From Pseudomonadota bacterium (GTDB taxonomy: Bacteria > Pseudomonadota > Gammaproteobacteria > Burkholderiales > Burkholderiaceae_E), in NCBI GenBank assembly GCA_023388075.1, contig JAEWGX010000127.1, positions 18,450-82,449 on the forward strand: a DNA stretch of 64,000 nucleotides, read 5' to 3'. Positions 24,680 through 33,678 of this stretch are shown here, piece after piece (the stretch's first letter is position 1; each line of letters begins with the position of its first letter). The position numbers and the translations under genes were made by a program. The notes below the pieces were generated by a model. It was not told where the DNA came from. It made no database searches and saw nothing but the letters and a program-made list of their open reading frames with translations.

Positions 24680-25204
24680 TCAGTCCGTCCACTCGGCGTT
24701 GTAGAGCTTCCAGTCGCCGCCCTCGCGCCGCCACGCGCTCGATACGTCCCACAGGCGGCCGCGCTCCGGCAGCAGGCCGGCACCGCCGGTCGCGAGAAGA
24801 TGCAGGCGCGCCCGGCCGCGGTTGCCCTCGATCCGCACTTCCCGGACCGTGGTGACGATCCGGATGTTCCGGTTGCGCAGGAAGAGGCCGAGCAGCAGCG
24901 CGCGCATCTGCCTGCGGTCCAGGCCACCCGAGTCACGGGTGAAGTCGTCCGCGACGTGGTCGAACAGGGCCTTGGCATCGCGGGACTCGACCGCCTGGAC
25001 CATCGCGGCAATCGTGTCGCGCAGCGCCTGCTCGGGCGAGGCGCGATCGCAGGCCGAAAGGAAGGGGACGACTGACAGCAGCGCGCCGGCCGAGCCTCGG
25101 AGCAGGATGCGCCGCGGCGCGAGGCAACATCCTTGCCTGTCGCCCCGGTGAGTCCGCGGATCGCGATCGGGTTCGCGAATGCCTCTGGCCGTGCCGCCGT
25201 CCAT
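24680..25204 (-). CDS. NTF2/SnoaL-like lipoprotein of unknown function
   Basis: 174 residues. A long polar N-terminus leads to a hydrophobic stretch and lipobox FLSAC with Cys52 as the likely lipidated residue, so the mature part is probably membrane-tethered. The rest (about 55-174) has the NTF2-like cone fold pattern: RDTIAAMVQAVESRDAKALFDHVADDF, then strands ending WRREGGDWKLYNAEW. Such domains bind small ligands or serve as scaffolds; no catalytic residues can be assigned. The ATG at 25204 is the only clear in-frame ATG, which leaves an unusually long n-region. Confidence 0.7.
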   Translation of the reverse strand: MDGGTARGIREPDRDPRTHRGDRQGCCLAPRRILLRGSAGALLSVVPFLSACDRASPEQALRDTIAAMVQAVESRDAKALFDHVADDFTRDSGGLDRRQMRALLLGLFLRNRNIRIVTTVREVRIEGNRGRARLHLLATGGAGLLPERGRLWDVSSAWRREGGDWKLYNAEWTD

Positions 25205-25337
25205 GCGGCCAGTCTCTTCGGGAGCGGGCGCCGGCGGGCCGCCGCCAGGACGGACGGATGCTGCCAGGCGCTGGACGTGGCGCCGGACGGGCCGCCGCTT
25301 GCCGCCGGGCCTCGGGCCGGCGCGCGGCTGCGAAACG

Positions 25338-26798
25338 CTACGCCGTCCCGCCCACCGTCAGCCCCTCGATCCGCAAGGTGGGCTGGCCCACGCCGACCGG
25401 CACGCTCTGGCCGTCCTTGCCGCAGACGCCGATGCCGCTGTCGAGCTTCATGTCGTCGCCGATCATCGTCACCCGCGTAAGCGCATCCGGGCCGTTGCCG
25501 ATGATGGTGGCGCCCTTCACCGGATACTGGATCTTCCCGTCCTCCACCCAGTAGGCCTCGGACGCGGAAAAGACGAACTTGCCGTTGGTGATGTCGACCT
25601 GGCCGCCGCCGAAGTTCGCGGCGTAGATGCCGCGCTCCAGCGAGGCGACGATCTCCTCCGGATCACGGTCGCCGCCGTACATGAAGGTGTTGGTCATGCG
25701 CGGCATCGGCAGGTGCGCGAAGGACTCGCGGCGGCCGTTGCCGGTCACCGGAACCTTCATCAGCCGCGCATTGAGCGAGTCCTGCAGGTAGCCCTTCAGC
25801 ACGCCGTCCTCGATCAGGACGTTGCACTGGGTCGGGTTGCCTTCGTCGTCGATGTTGAGCGATCCGCGGCGGTCCTTGATGGTGCCGTCGTCCACCACGG
25901 TGACGCCCTTGGCCGCGACCCGCTGGCCAAGGCGGCCGGCGAATGCGGAGGAGCGCTTGCGGTTGAAGTCGCCTTCCAGCCCGTGGCCGATCGCCTCGTG
26001 GATCAGCACGCCAGGCCAGCCCGGACCGAGGACGACGCTCATGACGCCCGCCGGCGCGGGGCGCGACTCCAGGTTGAGCAGCGCCGAGCGCACCGCCTCG
26101 TCGACATAGCCCTCGACCACCCGGTCGGTGAAGTAGTCGAGGTCGAAGCGGCCGCCGCCGCCGGAGTGTCCCTGCTCCCGGCGTCCGTCCTGCTCCGCGA
26201 TCACCTGCACGGAGATGCGGATCAGCGGGCGCACGTCCGCGGCCATCACGCCGTCCGAGCGCATCACCATCACCACGTCGTGCTCGGCGGCGAGCCCGGC
26301 CATGACCTGGATGATGCGCGGGTCCTTGGCGCGGGCGCGCTTCTCGATCCGGTGCAGCAGAGCCACCTTGCCCGCCGAATCCAGCGATGCGATGGGGTCG
26401 CTCATCGGGTAGAGCCGATGGCCGGTGCGCGGGCCGCCGTCGCCGCCGACGCGGGTCTTCCCGCCGCCGGCGCGCGCGATGGTGCGCGTCGCCCTCGCCG
26501 CGGAATCCAGGGCGGCGGCATTGATCTCGTCCGAGTACGCGAACGCGGTCTTCTCGCCGGCGATGGCGCGCACGCCCACGCCCTGCTCGATCGAGAAGCT
26601 GCCGGACTTGACGATGCCTTCGTCCAGGCTCCAGCCCTCGCTGCGGGTGTACTGGAAATAGAGATCCGCGTGGTCCACGCGATGCTCGAGGATCGTGGCG
26701 ATGGCCCGCCCGAGGTGCGACTCGTCGAGCCCGTACGGCTCCAGCAACGTACGATGCGCGACGGCGAGATGGTCGAGGGCGGGATCGTTGAGGTTCAT
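25338..26798 (-). CDS. tldD: Metalloprotease TldD
   Basis: 486 residues, close to E. coli TldD (481). The zinc motif HEAIGHGLEGD is intact, and the C-terminal domain carries GGQVDITNGKFVFSASEAYWVEDGK and the conserved GNGPDALTRVTMIGDD. TldD acts with TldE/PmbA to degrade unfolded or modified peptides such as microcin B17 precursor and CcdA; the partner gene is not in this window. It lies 25 bp behind the nitrilase-family gene on the same strand, an order I recognise from other beta-proteobacteria. Confidence 0.95.
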   Translation of the reverse strand: MNLNDPALDHLAVAHRTLLEPYGLDESHLGRAIATILEHRVDHADLYFQYTRSEGWSLDEGIVKSGSFSIEQGVGVRAIAGEKTAFAYSDEINAAALDSAARATRTIARAGGGKTRVGGDGGPRTGHRLYPMSDPIASLDSAGKVALLHRIEKRARAKDPRIIQVMAGLAAEHDVVMVMRSDGVMAADVRPLIRISVQVIAEQDGRREQGHSGGGGRFDLDYFTDRVVEGYVDEAVRSALLNLESRPAPAGVMSVVLGPGWPGVLIHEAIGHGLEGDFNRKRSSAFAGRLGQRVAAKGVTVVDDGTIKDRRGSLNIDDEGNPTQCNVLIEDGVLKGYLQDSLNARLMKVPVTGNGRRESFAHLPMPRMTNTFMYGGDRDPEEIVASLERGIYAANFGGGQVDITNGKFVFSASEAYWVEDGKIQYPVKGATIIGNGPDALTRVTMIGDDMKLDSGIGVCGKDGQSVPVGVGQPTLRIEGLTVGGTA

Positions 26799-26823
26799 CG
26801 AATCATGGCTCCGGTTGTCCTGG

Positions 26824-27636
26824 TCACAGCACGCGGTGGGTCAAGGCGGGCAGGCTCGTGCGCACTTCGTCGATGCGGGCGGAATCCAGCATGCCGCAGG
26901 CCACGCCGGGGCCCTCCGGCAGCACCGAGACGATCTCGCCCCACGGATCCACCAGCATCGAGTGGCCCCAGGTGCGGCGCCCCGTGGGATGGGTGCCGCC
27001 CTGCGCCGCCGCCAGCAGATAGCACTGGTTCTCCACCGCGCGGGCGCGCAGCAGCAACTCCCAGTGCGCCTGCCCCGTTGTGTAGGTGAAGGCGGAAGGC
27101 ACCACGATCAAGTCCACCGGCAACATCTGGCGGTAGAGCTCCGGGAAACGCAGGTCGTAGCAGATGGATAGCCCCACCCGCAGCGAGGCGTCGTCATCGA
27201 GATCGAGGTCGCAGACCACCGGCGTGCGGCCAGGCAGAATGGTGGCAGCCTCGTCGAACCGCTCCTCGCCACGCCGGAAGCCGAAGAGATGGATCTTGTC
27301 GTAGTGCGCGGCAAGCGATCCGTCGGGCCGGTAGACCGGACAGGTGTTGAGCACCCGCCCTGCCTTGGGTGAAATGCGCGGCACCGTGCCCCCGACCAGG
27401 GTGATCTGGTGGCGACGGGCGCATTCCGCCAGGAAGGTCTGGATCGGCCCGCCGAGCGCTTCCTTCACGTCCACCTTGTCGGTGTCCCGCCGGCCCATGA
27501 TGCAGAAGTACTCCGGAAGGACCGCGAGCCTCGCGCCCTCCGCGGCTGCCTGGGCGACGAGGCGTTCGGCTTCGGCCAGGTTCTCCGCCACCTCGGGCGT
27601 CGAGACCATCTGGATCGCTGCGACTTTGACTTGCAT
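26824..27636 (-). CDS. Carbon-nitrogen hydrolase (nitrilase superfamily, Nit1/Nit2-like amidase)
   Basis: 270 residues. The Glu-Lys-Cys catalytic triad is visible: Glu in AVLPEYFC, Lys in HYDKIHLFG and Cys in GLSICYDLRFPELYR. The sequence is of the NIT1/NIT2 branch, whose members hydrolyse omega-amides or deaminated glutathione. It sits between yhdP and tldD on the minus strand, with 64 and 25 bp gaps, suggesting one transcript. Cytosolic; substrate uncertain. Confidence 0.92.
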   Translation of the reverse strand: MQVKVAAIQMVSTPEVAENLAEAERLVAQAAAEGARLAVLPEYFCIMGRRDTDKVDVKEALGGPIQTFLAECARRHQITLVGGTVPRISPKAGRVLNTCPVYRPDGSLAAHYDKIHLFGFRRGEERFDEAATILPGRTPVVCDLDLDDDASLRVGLSICYDLRFPELYRQMLPVDLIVVPSAFTYTTGQAHWELLLRARAVENQCYLLAAAQGGTHPTGRRTWGHSMLVDPWGEIVSVLPEGPGVACGMLDSARIDEVRTSLPALTHRVL

Positions 27637-27700
27637 GCCCCATTATCACCGACCCGGGAAAACGCCGGGCCGCCTGGGGAGAATCGACCGGGCGCCGGCG

Positions 27701-30700
27701 CTATTCCCCCATCGGGGTCGCCAGCGGCTCGCGTCGACGCTGGATCACCGTGGGATTGGCCCACGAGCCGGTGATCTCGAACTCGTGCGCGAACGCCTTG
27801 GAGAGCGGCTGGCTGAAGATCGACTGCGCGAGGAACGCGCCCAGGCCGACGGCCGGATTGACGATCGCGGCGTAGGCGAGCGTTGCAAGCCCGCCGCTCA
27901 GCTCGGGGATCACCAGCACCCGCAGGTCCTGGGTGCTCGCGCGCAGGTCGGCCTCGCCCTTGATCCTCACCACCGCCTGCAGGCCGCGCATCGCGAGGCT
28001 GTCCGTGCGCGCGACGCCCTGGTCGATATCGACGATGCCGCCGAGCTCGTCGAAGGCGAAGCCGCGCGCGAAGATGTCCCGGAAGTCGAGCGACAGGATC
28101 CGCGGCAGCGCCTGCAGGTTCAGCACGCCGATCAGCTTGGCGGCGCCGGGCTCGACCTTGAGGAACTGGCCACTGCGCACCTTGATGTCGAGGTGTCCGG
28201 CCAGCGTGGGAAGGTCCATGGAGAACGGCGTCCCGTTCCAGCGCAGCTCGCCCGCGAGCTCGCCCGAGCCGCCGCGAACGGCACCCTCGAGCTGCAACCG
28301 ATCCAGGAACGCGCCCGCGTCATGGATCCTGAGCGTATACCGGAGGTCCGTCGCGCGATCCCACACGCCGGTCGCATCCAGCTCGGCGGCGGGATTGGTG
28401 AGCCGCAGCGTCTCCAGGCGCCACACACGCTGGCGCCGCCCCCGAGGCGCGGGCTGCGCCTCCCCGGGTGCTCGCACCAGGCTGTTTCTCGCCACCAGCT
28501 TGAGCGCGCCCAGGTCGAGGCCGCCCAGCACGAACTGCTTCGCCTCGATGTCCATCGCCGGCAGCGTGGTCGGCCCGGTGGAAAGCGTCGCAGCGATCTC
28601 CTGCTGCTCGGAGCGGGGAATCTCCAGGCGCCCGAGCCGCGCGGTCAGGCGCCCGGCGAAGCGGCTGTTCCAGGTGAGAAAGCCGTTGATCTGCTGCGCG
28701 CTCAGGTTCGCAAGCCACTGGTTCTCGTGGCGCGAGGCCCCGAGCACCACCTTGCTCAGGTTGCGGCCAGCCACCCGCACTTCGTCCGCCAGCAGCGAGA
28801 CGGTGATCGGCATGGTGGGCGGCGCATCCCGGACTGTCGGGCCGCCGGCGCTGTCGCCGGCGCTGCCTGCGCCGGACGCATCCGGTTGGGCGACCGCATC
28901 CGTCCAGGCGTCCAGGTCGATGCGCTGGCCGGTGAACTGCAGCGCCACTCCCGCGTCCGGCAGCGTCGGCTGGCGGTTGACCGCGAGCGCGGCGCGAGCG
29001 AGCTGCATCGGGCGGCGGGCATCGCTGCGCTCGCGCTCCGCGAGAAGCTGGACCTCGTCGCCGACCGAGGCCTCGATGCGTTCCGCGGCAACCGCGGTGG
29101 CACCGTTGCCTCCCCGCGGCTCGATCGGCGAGATGGTGAGCGCGAGCGGCATGCGCGCGTCCGGCGCCTTGCCGACCGGCGCCGGCAGCGCGCTGCCGAG
29201 GCCGACGAGGTCAGAGGTGACCGAGACCTTCGCGCCGCCGGGGCCCAGGTCGATGTCGGCCTTGTATGCCGTCGATCCGCTGAGGTGCCTGCTGAGCGGC
29301 TCGCCCGAAAGCAGGCGCAGGCTCTCCGCCGTCATCCGGCCCTCGGCGGTGAGCTGCATGCGGCCGCCTTCTCGGGTGCCACCGGCCAGGGTCATGGGTG
29401 CGTTCACGAGCCGTGCCCGCACGCCGTTGAACGCGAGGGAGTTGCCGGTGAACTGCAGGCGACCGGTGATCGCCTCGAGCGGCGCGCCCACGGGCTCGTA
29501 GTCCAGCGTCGCGCCGGCGAGATCGAGGTCGCCTCGAACGGTGAAGGCATCCATGTCGCGCAGCGGCAGACGCAGCTCCAGCGCGAGCTTCGCCGCGCCC
29601 TTCGCGCTCATCGCCCTGGTGACATCTCCCAGTGCCGCCGCGAGCGGACTGGCGTTCACGAACCGGACCATGTGGCCGGCGTCGCCTTCGGCGCGGCCCT
29701 GGAGCGCGAGGATTCCCTGAGCGAGGTCGTCGATGCGCGCCTCGATGCCGGCCAGCGCCACCTCCATCGCGGTGGCGCGCTGGGCCTGCAGCCGCAGGCT
29801 TGCACGATCGAACTCGAAGTCGCCCGCGATGCCGTGGATGGCAGGCCAGTCCGCGGCGTACTTGAAGAGGACATCGCGCGCCTTGCCGGCGAGATGGAAC
29901 TCCCCAGGGCCGTCCTGGGACTTCGACCGGTATGGGAAGTCCCGGATGTCACCACGCCAGGCTGCCTCGATGTCCTCGAGCGTGCCGGCCTCCAGCGCCT
30001 CGCGCACCCACTGGCGCACGCCCTCCGGCACCTCGTGCGGCAAGTAGCGCCAGACCTGCTTGGCCTGCAGGCTGTCGATGCGCGCGCGAAAGTCCACGAC
30101 GCCGGCGCCACGCCCGCCGGATCGATAGCTGCCGGTGATGGCTCCCTTGCCATCGGCATTGGCGAACGAGAAACGCTCGACCGAGAGCGTCAACCAGGCC
30201 GGGCCGGCGCCGCGGTCGACCTTCCAGGCGAAGCGCGAGTCGAGCGAGGTGAAAGGCACTTCCGGCTCCGCCAGCACCCCGCCGAAGGTCACCGCGGTCG
30301 CCCCCGAGGCGGTCGACCCGGGCTCGATCGTGCCGGCACCCGGGCTGGCCGAGCCCGCGCCAGCCGTCCCCGCCGCGGCGCTCGCATCGGCCTGCGCCCG
30401 CGGTGGCGTCCTCAGGGTCGCACGGCCACCCGACTGGCTCGCCAGGAAGGTGCCGGACACCGCCCGCAGGCTGGGCACTCGAATCTTGAAGGGGAACTTG
30501 CGCTGCTCGGCATCGGGCGTCACCTCCAGGGAGGCGCGTTCGAACGCGCCCTCGACGCTCCAGGCCGCGGCGCCCGCCTGCGTCGGGCGCTGCCATGCCA
30601 GCTTGAGCCCCGACACCTGGCCGGCTGCCGCCACCCGTTCGATTGCGCCCGGTTCGGCCTGGGTCGCGCGCGCCGCCGCGAACATCCGCACGAGCCGCAG

Positions 30701-31858
30701 CACCGGCTCGGCCTCGAACGTGTCGAAGCCGCCGGAGAGCCGCTCGAGCGATCGATCCGGCGCGAGCACCAGCGCGAGCGGTGGCGCGGCGGCGCGGACC
30801 GCCGCGCCACCGGCTTCCTCCAGCTCGAAGCCGTAGGTGCTCAGCTCGATGCCGCCGGCGGGCGTTCGCCGGATGCGCAGGTCGGTGCCGAGGCGAGTGA
30901 AGCGCAGGCCACCGGCCGCGGCCGCCGGCTTGGAGGCGCCCGGATCCGCGAGCATCAGGGCGAGGTCGTCGGATCGCAGTCGCACCCGCACGTCCCCGAC
31001 GATGCCGCGGTCGAGCTGGACCGACATCCACGGATCGACCCGCCCGCGCACCGAATCGATCACCACCGCGGGCAGCGCCGAGCGCAACGTTTCGGCGAGA
31101 TCCCGGGGCAACTGGTCCAGCAGCGGACGCAGCATCAGCTGCCGGGCTTCCCACTGCAGGCTGCCACTCCAACTCCGCCGATCGGAAGGGTCCCGCGACG
31201 GATCCCGCGTGAGCGCCGCCTGCACCACCAGGTTCGCGGCGAGGCTGTCGCCCGAGCCCACGTCGAGCCGGGCGTCGTGCTCGACGCCGCGGCTCTTCAG
31301 CACGAGCGAGATGTCGCGCAGCTGCAGGCTGCGGCGCGGCTGGTCCTCGTCACGCAGCACCAGGGTGCCACCGCCGATGCGCACGTCGGACTGCTGCAGG
31401 AGCCAAGGCAGCATCCCCCCGCCGCCGTCGGGCCGCTCGGGCCGGGCCGGCAGCGCCGACAGCGTCAGCTCGTCTCCGCGCCTCGAGACCGGCACGACCG
31501 GTCGATCCAGCCGCAGCTCGTGGAAATCGGCCTCGCCGCGCAGCAGCGCGCGCAGCGAGATGGTGGCAAAGAGCCGCTCGGCACGGATCGCGCGGTCGCC
31601 GCTGCCGACCATCGCGCCGTCGATCTCGATGGATGGCCGCAGGCCGGCCCAATCGGTGCGGATGGCCTTCCAGGTGACCGGTGCACCGAGGCGGGCTTCC
31701 ATCGTCCCGGCGTAGCGAGCGGCGAGCGCATCGACGTTGGGCCAGACGACGAAGCGCGCGGCGAGATAGACGACTGCGAGGATGCCGGCCAGCATGAGCA
31801 CCGCACCGACTACCAGTCGAGCCAGCCAGGCACCTGAGCCGGGAGACACAGGGGTCAT
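27701..31858 (-). CDS. YhdP family protein (AsmA-like/TamB-like envelope protein)
   Basis: 1385 residues, somewhat longer than E. coli YhdP (1266). A single N-terminal membrane helix (about 12-34) anchors a long periplasmic region made of repeated AsmA-like beta segments; the DUF3971 and AsmA_2-type C-terminal parts can be recognised (for example VDIDQGVARTDSLAMRGLQAVVRIKGEADL). YhdP forms a bridge for phospholipid transport between the membranes. The ATG at 31858 is the family-like start; a longer open frame upstream has no protein-like character. Its end is close to the nitrilase-tldD genes on the same strand. Confidence 0.9.
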   Translation of the reverse strand: MTPVSPGSGAWLARLVVGAVLMLAGILAVVYLAARFVVWPNVDALAARYAGTMEARLGAPVTWKAIRTDWAGLRPSIEIDGAMVGSGDRAIRAERLFATISLRALLRGEADFHELRLDRPVVPVSRRGDELTLSALPARPERPDGGGGMLPWLLQQSDVRIGGGTLVLRDEDQPRRSLQLRDISLVLKSRGVEHDARLDVGSGDSLAANLVVQAALTRDPSRDPSDRRSWSGSLQWEARQLMLRPLLDQLPRDLAETLRSALPAVVIDSVRGRVDPWMSVQLDRGIVGDVRVRLRSDDLALMLADPGASKPAAAAGGLRFTRLGTDLRIRRTPAGGIELSTYGFELEEAGGAAVRAAAPPLALVLAPDRSLERLSGGFDTFEAEPVLRLVRMFAAARATQAEPGAIERVAAAGQVSGLKLAWQRPTQAGAAAWSVEGAFERASLEVTPDAEQRKFPFKIRVPSLRAVSGTFLASQSGGRATLRTPPRAQADASAAAGTAGAGSASPGAGTIEPGSTASGATAVTFGGVLAEPEVPFTSLDSRFAWKVDRGAGPAWLTLSVERFSFANADGKGAITGSYRSGGRGAGVVDFRARIDSLQAKQVWRYLPHEVPEGVRQWVREALEAGTLEDIEAAWRGDIRDFPYRSKSQDGPGEFHLAGKARDVLFKYAADWPAIHGIAGDFEFDRASLRLQAQRATAMEVALAGIEARIDDLAQGILALQGRAEGDAGHMVRFVNASPLAAALGDVTRAMSAKGAAKLALELRLPLRDMDAFTVRGDLDLAGATLDYEPVGAPLEAITGRLQFTGNSLAFNGVRARLVNAPMTLAGGTREGGRMQLTAEGRMTAESLRLLSGEPLSRHLSGSTAYKADIDLGPGGAKVSVTSDLVGLGSALPAPVGKAPDARMPLALTISPIEPRGGNGATAVAAERIEASVGDEVQLLAERERSDARRPMQLARAALAVNRQPTLPDAGVALQFTGQRIDLDAWTDAVAQPDASGAGSAGDSAGGPTVRDAPPTMPITVSLLADEVRVAGRNLSKVVLGASRHENQWLANLSAQQINGFLTWNSRFAGRLTARLGRLEIPRSEQQEIAATLSTGPTTLPAMDIEAKQFVLGGLDLGALKLVARNSLVRAPGEAQPAPRGRRQRVWRLETLRLTNPAAELDATGVWDRATDLRYTLRIHDAGAFLDRLQLEGAVRGGSGELAGELRWNGTPFSMDLPTLAGHLDIKVRSGQFLKVEPGAAKLIGVLNLQALPRILSLDFRDIFARGFAFDELGGIVDIDQGVARTDSLAMRGLQAVVRIKGEADLRASTQDLRVLVIPELSGGLATLAYAAIVNPAVGLGAFLAQSIFSQPLSKAFAHEFEITGSWANPTVIQRRREPLATPMGE

Positions 31859-32226
31859 GTTCGGAACCTTGCAGACACCCGGGAATCTAGCACGCCCCCG
31901 CAGGCGGACCCGGAAGCAACGCCACCACAGGCGGGATCGCGCCGTGTCGCGCCCGAGGAGCCTCGCTTGTCTCGGGGCGGCAACGAAATCCACCGTCTCT
32001 TCCGCCGTTCGCGCCAATAAAGTCACATTGAGTAGCGGGTGCCGGGGTTCGATGCGAAGATTTCCCGGTGACAATGCTGAGCGCGCCGCCGCTGGTCGTC
32101 CGGAAGCGACCGTCGGCAGCGCGGCGTCGGTGCCGGCGCCTGCCGCGCGGTAACGTCCGCAAGGCCAGGAGCGGTGCCGTCGGGCGTCCGTCCGCACAAT
32201 CAGTTCAATAAGAGGGATACAGACTT
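31859..32226. other. Gene-free divergent region between yhdP and the lectin-domain gene
   Basis: 368 bp separate the yhdP start (minus) from the lectin-domain gene start (plus). It presumably contains both promoters, and AGAGGGA at 32211-32217 is the ribosome binding site for the plus-strand gene. I see no convincing -35/-10 pair, structured RNA or small gene. The stretch around 32010-32060 is less GC-rich than its surroundings, which would fit a promoter. Confidence 0.5.
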
Positions 32227-33537
32227 ATGGTTGCAAATGCACAGGGCGACGTCCGCCACGAGGCTGCCAAGCCGGATGTGGCGGAGCTGAAGGCGGCGCG
32301 AGCCGAGGTCGTCGTAGACGACCGCCAGGTGACCGAGGATCAAGTCGCCGCCGCGGCGGCAGCGACGGATGCCGATCAGGCGGCAGCGGTCGAGGTAGCG
32401 GCGCAAGCAGGCATCCTGCCCACCGACGCACCGATCCAGAGCATCGGTGAGTACGCCCAGGCGCCCGCGCCGGCAACCACCACCCCGACCACGACCCCGG
32501 CCCCGGTGGCCGAGGAAGCAGCCCCGCAGTACAACCCCTGGGTGGTAGGCGGAGCAGCGGTGCTCGGCATCGGCGCGATCGCGGCCGTGGCGAACGACAG
32601 CGACAGCGACAGCAGCCCGCCGGCAGGCGGCCCCACCCCGCCCCCGCCGCCCCCTCCCCCGCCGCCCCCGCCCCCGCCGCCGCCCCCTCCGGCGGCCAAC
32701 ACCGCGCCCACCAGCGAGGACAGCGCGGTCCCGACGCTGGACCCGAGCGGCATGACCGCGATCGCCGGCACCAGCTTCCCGTTCGTCGACGCGGACGCCG
32801 GCGATACGCTGAGCGCGGTCAGGATCGGCACGATCACGACCTTGGGGCTCGACACCCCGACCACGTACTACGATCCGATCACCGGCCACGGCTACGAGCT
32901 GGTTTCCGGAGCGATCGGATGGGAGGCTGCGCGCGACGCGGCGGCTGCCAAGGGCGGCTACCTGGCGAAGATCGACTCGGAAGCCGAGATGCTGACGATC
33001 GCCGGTCACTTCGACCTTGGCGGCGACTCGGGCACAGATGGCACCTGGATCGGCGCCTTCCAACCCGATGGTTCAGCGGAACCTGACGGCGGATGGCAGT
33101 GGCTGGACGGGACCCTCCTGGACGCCACCGACTCCTCTCCGCTATGGAACAACGTCGCTGCATCCGAGCCCAACAACGCCGGGACGGGCGAGAACTTCGC
33201 GGCGATCTATAACGGCACCGGGTCCAATCTCATTTACGACGCCGGCCCCGGTGGCGGCACCGGCACGCAGGCCGCCTACCTCATCGAGTACGACGGCGCC
33301 CTGACCACGTCGGCCGGCACGGTCGTGACGGCGGGCCAGGTTCTCACGGCAGCGGACGTCGCGGGCGGACTCACCTGGAACTCCGTGTTCAACACCGGCG
33401 GTTCGGTCACCTTCGCGGTGGCCGACAGCCAGGGTGCCTTCTCTGCGCCGGACAACACGCTCACCATCGGCACGCCGCCGGTCGCCACTTCGCTGGCGTC
33501 GCTGGTCGAGGACCAGCACCTGAACGTGCTCGCCTGA
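32227..33537 (+). CDS. C-type lectin domain protein with poly-proline linker (putative secreted adhesin)
   Basis: 436 residues without a Sec signal peptide. Layout: Ala/Val-rich N-terminus (1-100), a hydrophobic Gly/Ala segment (105-122), an acidic patch, 18 consecutive prolines (138-155), then a Bap/cadherin-like repeat that begins NTAPTSEDSAVPTLDPS and FPFVDADAGDTLSAVRIGT and resumes at TVVTAGQVLTAADVAGGLTW, with a C-type lectin-like domain (about 212-357) inserted between. The lectin part has ELVSGAIGWEAARDAA, WIGAF, WQWLDGT and SEPNNAGTGENFA, the last being the usual calcium/sugar-site region. Such layouts occur in type I-secreted surface proteins, but no secretion genes are near. Function is unproven. 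Confidence 0.75.
   Translation: MVANAQGDVRHEAAKPDVAELKAARAEVVVDDRQVTEDQVAAAAAATDADQAAAVEVAAQAGILPTDAPIQSIGEYAQAPAPATTTPTTTPAPVAEEAAPQYNPWVVGGAAVLGIGAIAAVANDSDSDSSPPAGGPTPPPPPPPPPPPPPPPPPPAANTAPTSEDSAVPTLDPSGMTAIAGTSFPFVDADAGDTLSAVRIGTITTLGLDTPTTYYDPITGHGYELVSGAIGWEAARDAAAAKGGYLAKIDSEAEMLTIAGHFDLGGDSGTDGTWIGAFQPDGSAEPDGGWQWLDGTLLDATDSSPLWNNVAASEPNNAGTGENFAAIYNGTGSNLIYDAGPGGGTGTQAAYLIEYDGALTTSAGTVVTAGQVLTAADVAGGLTWNSVFNTGGSVTFAVADSQGAFSAPDNTLTIGTPPVATSLASLVEDQHLNVLA
32638..32697 (+). repeat. Poly-proline codon run in the lectin-domain gene
   Basis: About 60 bp of almost pure CCG/CCC codons encode 18 prolines (residues 138-155) with flanking Pro/Gly. It separates the membrane-like segment from the exported domains. 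Runs of this length stall ribosomes without EF-P and can vary in length between strains. Confidence 0.85.
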
Positions 33538-33586
33538 CGGCAACCCCTCGCGGTCCCGAAACGGGGCCGCGACAGGGCGACTCACG

Positions 33587-33624
33587 AGGGCCCGGCGCTT
33601 CCAAGGCGCCGGGCCCTTTCATTT
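33587..33624 (+). terminator. Intrinsic terminator after the lectin-domain gene
   Basis: A perfect 12-bp stem (AGGGCCCGGCGC at 33587-33598 and its complement at 33606-33617) with a 7-nt loop is followed by TTCATTT. It lies 50 bp after the stop codon and ends the plus-strand transcript before the convergent acyltransferase gene. Confidence 0.8.
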
Positions 33625-33678
33625 CGGTCGTCGGTTGGTCGCGAATCGCATCGTCGTGACGGGCGACCCGCAGCGGGC

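Noticed and set aside
27344..31837. A 1497-codon plus-strand open frame opposite yhdP
   Set aside because: Arg/Ala/Gly-rich without recognisable domains, fully explained as the shadow of yhdP and the nitrilase gene.
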